The notes beneath the pieces are model-generated. The model had not been told where the DNA came from. It did no database searches and saw nothing but the letters and a program-made list of their open reading frames with translations. Below, in pieces: positions 32,203 through 41,201 of a stretch of DNA of 64,000 nucleotides; position 1 is the first letter of the stretch; every line of letters starts with the position of its first letter. Both the position numbers and the translations under genes were made by a program. The stretch is from Nothophaeocryptopus gaeumannii (taxonomy: Eukaryota; Ascomycota; Dothideomycetes; Mycosphaerellales; Mycosphaerellaceae), in assembly GCA_031771865.1 (NCBI GenBank), contig JASISA010000001.1, positions 2,170,001 through 2,234,000 of the forward strand, given 5' to 3'.

Positions 32203-33658
32203 ATGGCGAACAGCGATCTAGCGGAGATGGGAGCCTCAACGCGACCACCACCGCCTCCTGCGCCAGCAAGGGTACCCCGATTCGCCCTTCAAAGACGTCG
32301 ACAAAGATCACCCGGCTTTGACTCAAGAGATACTGGCAGCGAGGATTCGAGCATGAGGCGCAGGCCGAAGCGTAGGCGGCTGGACTCAGAGTCCTCATCC
32401 ATGCCCAAGCAGCCCATCAAGTATGGTCATTATGGACAGGTAGAACCCGGCAGACTCAAGATGGACATTCTCAGCTGCGATGGCGGCGAGCATAGAGACC
32501 CTCGTCACCCCAGCACCTATCTTGGCCCTCAAAACATCCTGAGACATGATAAGAGTGTGTACTGCTCCGAGAGGTCCAGCAGTGGCATCGTATTACGGCA
32601 TGCAGATGACACGCCCTTCTGCTTGGAGAAGTTGCACATTGTTGGCCCCGAGCACGGCTTCACTGCGCCGTAATATTATCCCGTACTCTCCTTACCAATG
32701 GCTTTCACTGACTGTATGCAGTGTTCGTGAAGGCCTTGTCTACGTTTCTATGACCCTCAATGACTTGCACCAATACATGGATCCTCCTGTGCATGCACGC
32801 ATACACGGAGTTCATTGCCCACCCTACCGTCGGCGCCGACGAAGCTTCAGAGCCTCGCCGGAACGCATCACGTTGTCAGACGCACTTCGCGATCCAGAAG
32901 TCAGCGCAGCGTTTGACGGGCGTGCAAGAAATTATGCCGACCGCGCTGATGCAGCTCATGATCTTGCTGATAACAGTTACTACGGTGATGACTTTGGGTT
33001 TGGTCGCCAGGACCCTGAAGCTCATTGCGAAATTCCGTCATCTGCAGACACAGGAGAGTTTATCGTAACTGCAGACGGTGACAGCTTGCCTGTGACTTTG
33101 CTTAGCGATGAGGAACCTGGACCAGAAGAAAGCTCATCGCAAGAAGTACTCGATTTCCGGCTTCAGCGTCTACGAAATATGCGGCGACGAGTTGAGATGG
33201 AGAGCTGGGATCGTGATCGAGAACGCTGGGCTGGAGTTCCCTATATCGACGACGATCGCGATGACTCTTCCAACCTCCGCCGCCTTGACGCCATGATGGC
33301 ACGATCACGGATGGCTGACTCGCCTCAGCACGAGGACCTCGACAACGAGCGCGATCGAAGTGACAGATACATCTATGGCCCTGAACCTGGGTACGGACCG
33401 TCTTGGTATCGACCATCAGAGGACAGGCCGGAAGGAACGGAGTACTACGATGACGGCCTCAACGATTCGAACGTAACCAGAGCACGCTTCCACATTCGTC
33501 GTGGGAAGTACAAGGTGGCCATCAAGTTCGACCCTCCAGTGTCTGGCCGATTCGTTTTGTTGAAGCTCTGGTCAAACAGAAGTAATGTGGACATCCAGAG
33601 CGTCATTGCGAAAGGCTTTGGCGGGTCAAGGTTCTTTCCGGCCGTTGATTTCAGATGA
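32203..33658 (+). CDS. conserved fungal hypothetical protein
   Basis: Exons 32203-32669 and 32722-33658 are joined by a 52-nt intron (GTAATA, CTGAC, ATGCAG) across G-F-T-A-P-V-R-E-G-L, giving 467 residues. An in-frame Met at 32203 (MANSDLAEMG) follows a TTG-only extension. The N-terminus is basic and Pro-rich with an R-R-P-K-R-R-R nuclear-localisation-like stretch. A conserved middle follows (Y-C-S-E-R-S-S-S-G-I-V-L-R-H-A-D-D-T-P-F-C-L-E-K-L), then an acidic and Arg/Asp-rich linker. The C-terminus (K-Y-K-V-A-I-K-F-D-P-P-V-S-G-R-F-V-L-L-K-L-W) resembles a galactose-binding-like beta sandwich. I know it only as a conserved uncharacterised ascomycete protein. A nuclear role is inference. Confidence 0.75.
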
Positions 33659-34025
33659 CCACGCAGGTATGGGAAGATCACTGAACGTCTGGGGAGCACC
33701 ATATTGGATGTACTGCAGATTCGACGAGATGTGTATAAAACGACAATCGAGTATATTGCTGTTGGAAAAGCAGCCATACAGACGAGAAGATTCCACAGCC
33801 AATGTGATCCGAATGTCTTTCATGTGACAGATCGTTGCTCATCTATTTCATCCGCCTCATGCTGGTCCTGATAATGACTGATATTAAAGATCAGGCCCTT
33901 TCGCTAGTGCTCTCGATACTTCTCGCTCATGAGCGTAGAAGCCATGCATGCTTCACGAGGTTCTGCCATCGATCGCAATTGCGCTACCGTTCCCTGAGCG
34001 CCTCTACTTTCTGCATCCCATCCGC
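33659..34025. other. 3' intergenic, no gene seen
   Basis: 367 bp between two convergent 3' ends. It probably holds the terminator regions of both; nothing specific is recognised. Confidence 0.4.
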
Positions 34026-35498
34026 TCACAGCCTCGCCTCAACCCCCGCCTTCTGCTGCCCCTGCTTCCCCTCGACCTGCTCGGTCTGCGGTCTCAACGC
34101 ATTCTCAAAAATCTGCATAAACCGACAGACATCCCCAAAGGTATTATACAGCGGCGCAGGCGCTACTCTGATAATCCCGGGTTTCCGCTTATCGCAAATC
34201 ACACCGTTTTTCTCCAGCGCCGCAGCTACATCCTCCATGAGTTCTTCTTTCAAGAGGACTGACAGCTGTGCTCCTCGTTCGAGGGGACCGGGTGGGGTGA
34301 TTACTGTAAAGGGGAAAGATCCGTCGGATATGTTGCGGGAAGCGATGCCCGTTAGGAGAGTTTCGGCGTATGAAGTGAGGAGGAGGGATTTGCTTCGTAG
34401 GGAGGACATGGATGTTTTCTCAAAAACGGAGAGAGTTGCGGATAAGCAGGTCAGATCCACGGCCGAAGGATTGGAGAGTTGAAACCCCTGCGCTCCGGGA
34501 GTAGGTTCGAATTGGTTATTCATGAGGAAGCGGGAGGTTTTGTTATGCCCGTACCAGCCCTTTAGGGCCTTGTTCTTGGAAGCGTCGCCGTGGCGAGAGT
34601 GGACGAAAGCTCCTGCAATGGCGCCGGCTCCGGCATTCATGTATTTGTATGTACACCAGCAGGCGAAATCGACGTTCCAGTCGTGGAGGGAGAGTTCGAC
34701 GTTTCCTGCTGCGTGAGCCAAGTCCCAGCCGATCAGGAGGTTGTGGGAGTGTGCATGCGCTGTGATTGCGAGGATATCAAGGAGTTGGCCGGAGTAGTAT
34801 TGGATTCCTGGGAGGAGGATGAGAGCGATTTCATCTTTGTGTGCGTCGATGAGGGAGCAGATTTTCTCGGTGGTGATTATGTAGGATCCTTCGTCGGGAG
34901 AGACGGTGAGCATATTTTCCTTTGGATCGAGACCGTGCCATTCGATTTGCGATCCAATGGCATACCAATCGGAAGGAAAGGGACGCCATTCGCAGAGGAT
35001 TTTGGTTTTCTTTCCTGATGGTCGGTAGAATGCTGCCATCATGAGGTGGAGATTGACTGTGAGGGTGTTCATTGCCACTATCTCCTCGGGTGAAGCGCCG
35101 ACAATGGGTGCCATTCTGTTGGAGCAGTCGGCAGCCATGTCTTGGTAAGGGGCCAGAGGTGAGTCTTCGAGCCGTGTGAAGTGGCCTCCTACGGCGATGG
35201 AGCCCCATGTTTTCAGGTAGGTAGAGAGGTATTCTGAGACGGCCTTTGGCTGGAGGCCAAGAGAATTGCCGCAGAAGTAGATGCTCTCTTCTTCGGCCGA
35301 TGATGCGGGTGCTGACGTTTGGGCATCGTCTTTGATAGTTTTCCGCTTTAGTTGTGCTTTAGTTGGGACTACGAAGTCTGATCGAAACGTTTGGAGGCTG
35401 TTGTCTAGGGATTGTGCAAACTCGAGGGAGTCTGCGTTGGCGGGCCATTCTGGCTTCTGGCCTTGTCGGAGCTGGCTGATAGCGGAAGCGGTGTCCAT
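34026..35498 (-). CDS. BNA5: kynureninase
   Basis: A PLP enzyme cleaving kynurenine or 3-hydroxykynurenine to (hydroxy)anthranilate plus alanine in tryptophan breakdown and de novo NAD+ synthesis. The protein is 490 residues and intronless. Motifs are Y-F-C-G-N-S-L-G-L-Q-P (about 74-84), the N-T-L-T-V-N-L-H block, I-G-W-D-L-A-H-A-A-G-N (Asp259, His262), and the PLP-lysine site C-T-Y-K-Y-M-N-A-G (Lys285), followed by S-N-P-x-x-x-D-L. The segment W-R-P-F-P-S-D-W-Y-A-I-G-S-Q-I-E-W-H-G keeps the F-P-S-D core. It is transcribed divergently from indoleamine dioxygenase, which feeds the same pathway two steps upstream, so co-regulation from the shared promoter is likely. Confidence 0.96.
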   Translation of the reverse strand: MDTASAISQLRQGQKPEWPANADSLEFAQSLDNSLQTFRSDFVVPTKAQLKRKTIKDDAQTSAPASSAEEESIYFCGNSLGLQPKAVSEYLSTYLKTWGSIAVGGHFTRLEDSPLAPYQDMAADCSNRMAPIVGASPEEIVAMNTLTVNLHLMMAAFYRPSGKKTKILCEWRPFPSDWYAIGSQIEWHGLDPKENMLTVSPDEGSYIITTEKICSLIDAHKDEIALILLPGIQYYSGQLLDILAITAHAHSHNLLIGWDLAHAAGNVELSLHDWNVDFACWCTYKYMNAGAGAIAGAFVHSRHGDASKNKALKGWYGHNKTSRFLMNNQFEPTPGAQGFQLSNPSAVDLTCLSATLSVFEKTSMSSLRSKSLLLTSYAETLLTGIASRNISDGSFPFTVITPPGPLERGAQLSVLLKEELMEDVAAALEKNGVICDKRKPGIIRVAPAPLYNTFGDVCRFMQIFENALRPQTEQVEGKQGQQKAGVEARL

Positions 35499-36021
35499 CT
35501 TGTGTTTCTTGGCAGAGTACTTCCGTGAGGTGAAGTCGAGGAAGGATTCAAAATTGTGACTGCAGCAAGAGATGGCGATATATATTACGTGTTCCGACCA
35601 AACTCTGTCTCATTTCTTCGATGGTGTTGCATCCGAAGGTCTTGGTTAGGCATCCTATCAAGCTCCTCCCTTTTCCGGCGTTTGCTTCCTTCGTTCCGTC
35701 AAAGATGCAGTGAGCCTCCGACGCAGAGGATTTTGCATCCGATGAGCTTCCGACACTTCACTTCCTTCCGCTCCGTGATCGTTCCTTGAGCGCATTTGCA
35801 ATCATTCCGACATACCAACTACGGCTTTGTCGCCGCGAATGTGTAAACATGCCATTGTGGAGTCTCACCTTCAGCCTTGATATAACCGCCTTGTCTCAAA
35901 CGCCGTGGAATAGCGAAACGTCCCGTGAAACAGCACAGATTCAATAACTCAGACAACGAACGGCAACCAGCATTCGCATCGGACGATAGACATAGACTTC
36001 TTTCATACACGAGTATCCATC
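35499..36021. promoter_or_regulatory. shared divergent promoter of BNA5 and the IDO gene
   Basis: 523 bp. A 10-mer, TTGCATCCGA, occurs twice in the same orientation at 35627-35636 and 35733-35742. A related inverted core GCATCGGA lies near 35975. CCGA/TCGG cores are the kind of site Zn2Cys6 proteins bind, and such a gene lies next door (37410-39654). Regulation by that factor is inference. Confidence 0.45.
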
Positions 36022-37369
36022 ATGAGCCCTATCAAAGTCAGCAGCCTTCCGTCGCCGGCAGCCCTTGCGTCGTACGGCATCTCACAAAATGGATTCTTGC
36101 CAGCGGATGCGCCTTTGACTCGACTACCACACGACTATTACCAACCTTGGGAGAAGATCATCGCACAGCTGCCGAAGCTCATTGACACCCAGCAAGTACG
36201 GCAACATGTCGATGAGCTGCCTGTGCTGGACTGTTTACACCTGGAAACGGAACCAGAATGGCAAAGAGCGTATTCAATGCTAGCCATCATGGCGCAAGGT
36301 TATATCTGGCAAGGATCAGAGCCATCAGAGGTAGGACTCCTAAGTGCGTCGACGTTGAAGTTATGAGTTGCTGACTTCGAAATAGCGTCTACCTCCCGCA
36401 ATAACTGTCGCTTTCCTTCAGACGGCTGAGCACCTCGAGGTGCATCCGATCGCCACATACGCCGCATTGAACCTCTGGAACTATCGTACGTTACGAGAGG
36501 GTGCGGATATTGCTCAGCCGGACGAAGTGGTAGCTCTTCATACTGCAACAGGTACAGATGACGAGTCATGGTTCTTCATCATCTCCAACGCCATGGAAGC
36601 AAGAGCTGGCCCTCTCATCGAGAAGATGCTGGCGGCCATGGAAGCAGCTGAGCAAGACGATGTCGTAACTATGATCGACAGCCTGGAATACTTCCGCCAG
36701 AGTATGGTCGATATTGGAAAGCTCCTCGAACGTATGGATGAGCGATGCAACCCACAGGTCTTCTACCACGACATCCGTCCATTTCTTGCTGGAAGCATGA
36801 ATATGGAAGCAGCTGGCTTGCCAAATGGTGTCTTCTATGACGAAGGCGATGGCAAGGGATCTTGGAGGAAGTACCGAGGCGGCAGCAACGGCCAGAGCTC
36901 TCTCTTGCAATTATTCGATGCTGTGCTTTCAGTCGACCACTCCAGATGTGGTGGGTTCCATGCCGAGATGCGAAGATACATGCCTGGTCCACACGCTCGC
37001 TTCCTCGACGACATTGAGGCCATCGCCAACATTCGAAGCTACGTCGATAGCCATCAGGATGAAACAGCACTGTTGAAGGCGTACAACAACGCAGTCGCTA
37101 GCCTGAGTGGCTTCCGTGACAAGCACATCGCGCTGGTGACCAGATACATCATCATCCCGAGTCGATCGGGCAAGCCTGCTCAAAGTACTGGCCGGAAGGA
37201 CATCGCATCCACTTCCACCAAGATGGCCTTAGAGAAGCCTACTACGCAAGAGCTGGTCGGCACTGGCGGGACCAAGCTGATTCCGTTCTTGCGCACATCG
37301 CGAGATGAGACGAGCGAAGCAGTAGTTGCAGAGTCTGGAAGAACCTTGCACGGAAAGCTCGAGCCCTAG
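36022..37369 (+). CDS. BNA2: indoleamine 2,3-dioxygenase
   Basis: A heme dioxygenase opening the indole ring of tryptophan to N-formylkynurenine, in the cytosol. Exons 36022-36330 and 36386-37369 are joined by a 55-nt intron (GTAGGA, CTGAC, AATAG) across P-S-E-R-L-P-P-A-I-T-V, giving 430 residues. Family marks are L-P-x-x-Y-Y-x-P-W-E, L-A-x-M-A-Q-G-Y-I-W, F-Y-x-x-I-R-P-F-L-A-G, F-Y-D-E-G, R-K-Y-R-G-G-S-x-x-Q-S-S-L-L-Q-L-F-D and the proximal-heme His site Y-M-P-G-P-H-A-R-F-L. It ends with a variable tail including G-T-G-G-T-K-L-I-P-F-L, usual in fungal IDOs. Paired with kynureninase. Confidence 0.96.
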
Positions 37370-37409
37370 AAGCCCCGACGCACAGAGCCTGTCTTAATTC
37401 TCTTTAGAT

Positions 37410-39654
37410 TCACAGAAACCCGCCTCCCATCTGATCATACATTGGGAACAGGGGAATGTCGGCGAGCGAGCCGCCATCCAGGGTGTGTCGGCCGGGTTGG
37501 AGGAAGTCCTGCAGTCCTTGGTCGTTTTCGTAGGGCCAGGGCAGGGCGAAGAAGTCGGCATCATAGATGGTCCAGTCGGGCGGCTCACTGCCTGCAGTCA
37601 CCATCGCACCATCTGGGCCTGCAGCTGATGAAGCTAATTGCTGCTCATTCTGTACACTATGATCAATCACTGGCTCTGGAAGCCGCTGGTCTGATTCAAG
37701 AGGTAGCAGTCCAAATAATCGTGAAGACGCTTGCTTTCGCTGCGATCGTAGCAGTTGCTCCCGCTTCTTTACGTGCGTCGTGGTGGTCTCGAGCAGTGCT
37801 TGTACAATCAACGAGTATTGCCTAGCGTGAGGGTCCACTTTGGCAAAGTATTCAAGACAACGTACAGAAGCCCTGCAGTTGTCCTCGGATGATAGGCCGG
37901 AGCGGCCGAGTATCCCCACAGCTAGTACGAGTGAAGTTGTGAAAAGCCAGGATCTATGAAGAAGTCAGTGGAGACTTCATGGTCAGAGGAGCTCTCATTA
38001 CACGACGAGAGGCATTCTCAAAGGCATCTTGCCAGTATTGATCACAGCTTGCACAGTTTCTACAAGTGAAGCCGCGGCATCAAGTGCTGCGTCAGCATAC
38101 TTGCGTTTTTCTTGGTGCTCCACCTGGGTGTTGGATCCCCTCAAAGATGCTCCCATATACTCATACAGCTCGTAGATGAGAAATGGTCGTGTGAGAAGCA
38201 TGATGCCGTAGTAGTAAGAGCACAGAGTAGAGCATGCGCCTACTAGGAATCAGCCGTTCTCCACGTGGTCTCGATTCCGGTATTCTTGAAAACCTACCAG
38301 CAATTGCACTCCGTGTACTTGACTGCACTGCAATGTTAGACAGTGCTCTCAACCAATTTGTAGCCCAAGCTTTGAACTGATGAGATACATAATTCGCTAT
38401 GCTCAGTGATATACGCTTGCGCGAGTACACTTCAATCACTACGCGTTCGATGATCATGAAAATCTGAACACTGGCATCGAGGACGTGCGTGGCCGTAACT
38501 TGGCTTACGTCCGCAATGTTGTACTTGACAGTGCAGTCAACATCCGACGTGGAGGGTGGACGTCCTAGTAGGTTGCTGATGAGCATGTCAACAACTCGAA
38601 GACTCTTCCAGATGCGATCTCGAACAAGACGAATAGCTTCTCCAAACGAAGCATTGACTTCCGTCCGATGAAGGCCGATCGCGTATGCAGTGCGAGCCGC
38701 CAGCGAAAAGTACAAGTACGCGCCATTTGGCTGATGCGCCCTTAACATGAAGATGGCGACAAGTGCAAACCCTTGGACTGTGGCGACGTTCATGCTACTG
38801 CAGAGATTTTTGAGAAGAAGGTCCCTGGCGTGATTGAACCAGGCCTCTGCTTTGGGTTCATTGTTCTCTTGAGCACCGATGGCCAGTACCAGATAGAACA
38901 TAGCCGCCGTAGCATCATTGGAGTGAGAAGTCAGCCCGCTTGCCCAGGTCTTGACTTCGCGAAACAGCTCGTCATATTCGAAGAGATCAACAAGCCCGCT
39001 CGTAGCGACGAGATACTCGCCAGTAAGCGAATGTACTTCATGTAGGCTGACAGCCAAACTCTGCTGTCCGTCTGCTGGCTTTGGACCTGCTACCTCAATG
39101 ATTGAATCTCTCGAAGCAGCAACCGGAAAGCCTTCCGCATCCACCTCGGAAGCGATCAGGTGCCTGACTGTCTGCAAGAATGACAAGGGTGCGCAATCGC
39201 CGATGAAGATGACCTTCCCTTGCGCATCTCGCAAGATTCGTCCTTCGAGCGGAACTTCGGTGTCCTCGTGGTCGTCGTCCCTGCTGACAGTCGACGATAG
39301 AGACGCTCCAATCTCGGTTCCGTCAAAGTTGTTCGGCCTGCGTGAGGATGCCCCTTCGCTCCACCGCCTTTCGCGAGCGCTTGCACGAAGCGTCGATGGT
39401 CCTACAGCGGGAGCTGTGCCAGGCGCTTGACCTGGGTTTGCAGGCGTGTTGTCTGCCGACCGAGCATGCGCGTGGCCTCTTTGCTTCGGTGCGGTGAAGG
39501 TGCACGTGTTCGCGCGATTCTTCCGTTGGCAGTACCCACAAGGCAACTCGCCGTCGCACTTCACTTTCCTCTGCTTGCAGAGGTCACAGGCTGCTGTCAC
39601 TCGATCCAGTCGGCGTCGCTTCTTTGGGTGCTCAGACGAGTTGGCGTCCCCCAT
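37410..39654 (-). CDS. Zn2Cys6 transcription factor beside the kynurenine genes
   Basis: Exons 39654-38298, 38239-38002 and 37953-37410, with introns of 58 nt (GTAGGT...TAGTAG) and 48 nt (GTAATG...CATAG), give 712 residues. The binuclear zinc cluster is near the N-terminus: C-D-L-C-K-Q-R-K-V-K-C-D-G-E-L-P-C-G-Y-C, then C. A basic K-K-R-R-R-L-D lies just before it. The middle is a fungal-specific transcription-factor domain (A-R-T-A-Y-A-I-G-L-H-R, R-x-R-I-W-K-S-L-R-V-V-D, L-G-R-P). The start is fixed by a TAG just upstream. The 3' end lies 40 bp from the convergent IDO gene. A role in tryptophan/kynurenine control is suggested only by position. Confidence 0.88.
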
Positions 39655-40257
39655 CCTGGTCAAAGTCTACGGATGTCTTCGGATTTGGCCCGTCGGATGA
39701 AATTGGAAGAGATCCGTCCACCTTTGAGGTGCTCGTAAGCCTAGAAGTGCAGGGTGTCTCAGGCATGCCTGATAGATAAGCTCCTGGGCGTGATGGCCAG
39801 CATCACCCGTCATGCACTCTGCGTTTTGGTGACGACTGTGTCCAGAAACTGATGTGTCCAAGCAGTGTTGGTAGCAATGTGTGCATGTAAGTGTGAAGGA
39901 TGAACGAAGAAGTTCCGAAGAAATTGACGGAAGGAGCGGAGCGGTCTTGGCGACGGAAGCGACTTCGGAGCAGGAGGCCTTTGTGCTTCCGAGAGACGGA
40001 CCATCGCGTATGCTCTTAGAAACGCACTCAGCATGTCAGGATGGATCCAATCGGAGACAACGGCGAACGTCAATGAACTTTGTCTGCCTTCCTCGCTCGT
40101 GCTATCTATCCGAGAGTGCCTTAGAGTGCCTTTCTGCTCGCACGGGTTGATCTAGGTAGTTCTGCTATTCCATGTCAGTATTGCCCTTGTGCTCTCCCGC
40201 TCTGGAGGCTGCCCATGTATTTCTTTCTCAATCTCGCTGGGCATGACTCTCATAGAA
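39655..40257. other. intergenic, no gene seen
   Basis: 603 bp upstream of the regulator gene, which must carry its promoter. Frames here carry no recognisable motif. Confidence 0.35.
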
Positions 40258-40860
40258 CAAGCTACTCAAAGCACAGAATGCTAGCATAAGGAAAGCACTA
40301 TTTAAGGAAAAACGAAGGAGGAAGCGTAGTAAGGCTCTATTTGATCTTCTAGAGCCTTCTCAACAGAGTAGTACTATGTTCTACTCTCCTCACAAGATAC
40401 AGCAAAGGAAGGACGAGATAGCATCTGAATTGAAGAAACAAGAAGCAACTAAGGTAGCTAAGATTGCCTCAAAGGAACAGGTCAAAGTGGACAAACAGAT
40501 AGAGCAATAGGTAGCCTACTAGGAGCGTTTGCAGCAGAGACCTGAGGCTTAAAGGAAGAGAGATGCGAAGGCTGCCAAATCCCTAGAGATTCAGCAGGCC
40601 AAAGAGGCTAAAGCTGTAGAAAGATAGCTTTAGCAACATCTCCAATCCTTAGTCAAGAAGCTAAAGAGGCAGCCGAAGCCCATTCAGTAGGCTTAGAGTA
40701 AGCCTAGCCTAGTAATGGTCTTGAAGTTACTAGAATATTAATTTGAGGCAAATGACAGGCTAAGCAGAACTAGGAGGCTACCCGCTTATTTAAAAGGCTA
40801 CAGCCTGGATTGGGTTGTAGCCTATATACAGAAGTATCTGACTCTTGAATAAGGAGTGAT
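40258..40860 (+). mobile_element. relic of a Fot1/pogo-type (Tc1-mariner) transposase C-terminus, RIP-like
   Basis: One frame reads K-A-L-F-K-E-K-R-R-R-K-R-S-K-A-L-F-D-L-L-E, then S-S-T-M-F-Y-S-P-H-K-I-Q-Q-R-K-D, then a long Lys/Gln/Glu coiled-coil tail. The F-Y/F-S-P-x-K-I-Q block followed by a K/Q/E-rich tail is the usual C-terminus of fungal Fot1/pogo DDE transposases. The tail is interrupted by about nine TAG/TAA codons, mostly where Gln is expected (IEQ-TAG, ERL-x-x...EA-TAA, ER-TAG-L-TAG). That is the signature of CAG/CAA to TAG/TAA transitions. The catalytic domain and terminal inverted repeats are not seen here. Local sequence is AT-richer than its neighbours. Confidence 0.7.
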
Positions 40861-41201
40861 TCCACTAAGTGGTAGTTGAGATAATTGCATGTGAAGATAA
40901 TAGTATACAACGGATTTTCCGTGCATCACGTGAACCGTGCACGAGACGATCGGCACTTCTAGTCTTTGGCTCGACCGGCTAAAAGAACGCAGCTATGTGG
41001 CCGAAATTGCTCGCGGTGGCGCCCTCGACTGCACCACAGTGTGCAACACTACTAAATGACATAGCCTAAACAACTAAAAATACTTGCTTGTAGTTCGTTC
41101 TTCTACTTATGTAACAAATCTACGAGTCATTGAAAGCTACAGCCGTTTTCTAAGCATCTGCCGCCACCTCGACTTCCGACTACCGCCTTGGTCTTCCGCC
41201 T
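40861..41201. other. intergenic, AT-richer, no gene seen
   Basis: 341 bp between the transposon relic and the 3' end of the composite TPR gene. It may include the missing 3' end of the element. No inverted repeat is recognised. Confidence 0.3.

Noticed and set aside
34500..34520. tRNA-like GGTTCGAATT word
   Set aside because: It lies inside the kynureninase coding sequence with no cloverleaf around it. No tRNA was found anywhere in the window.
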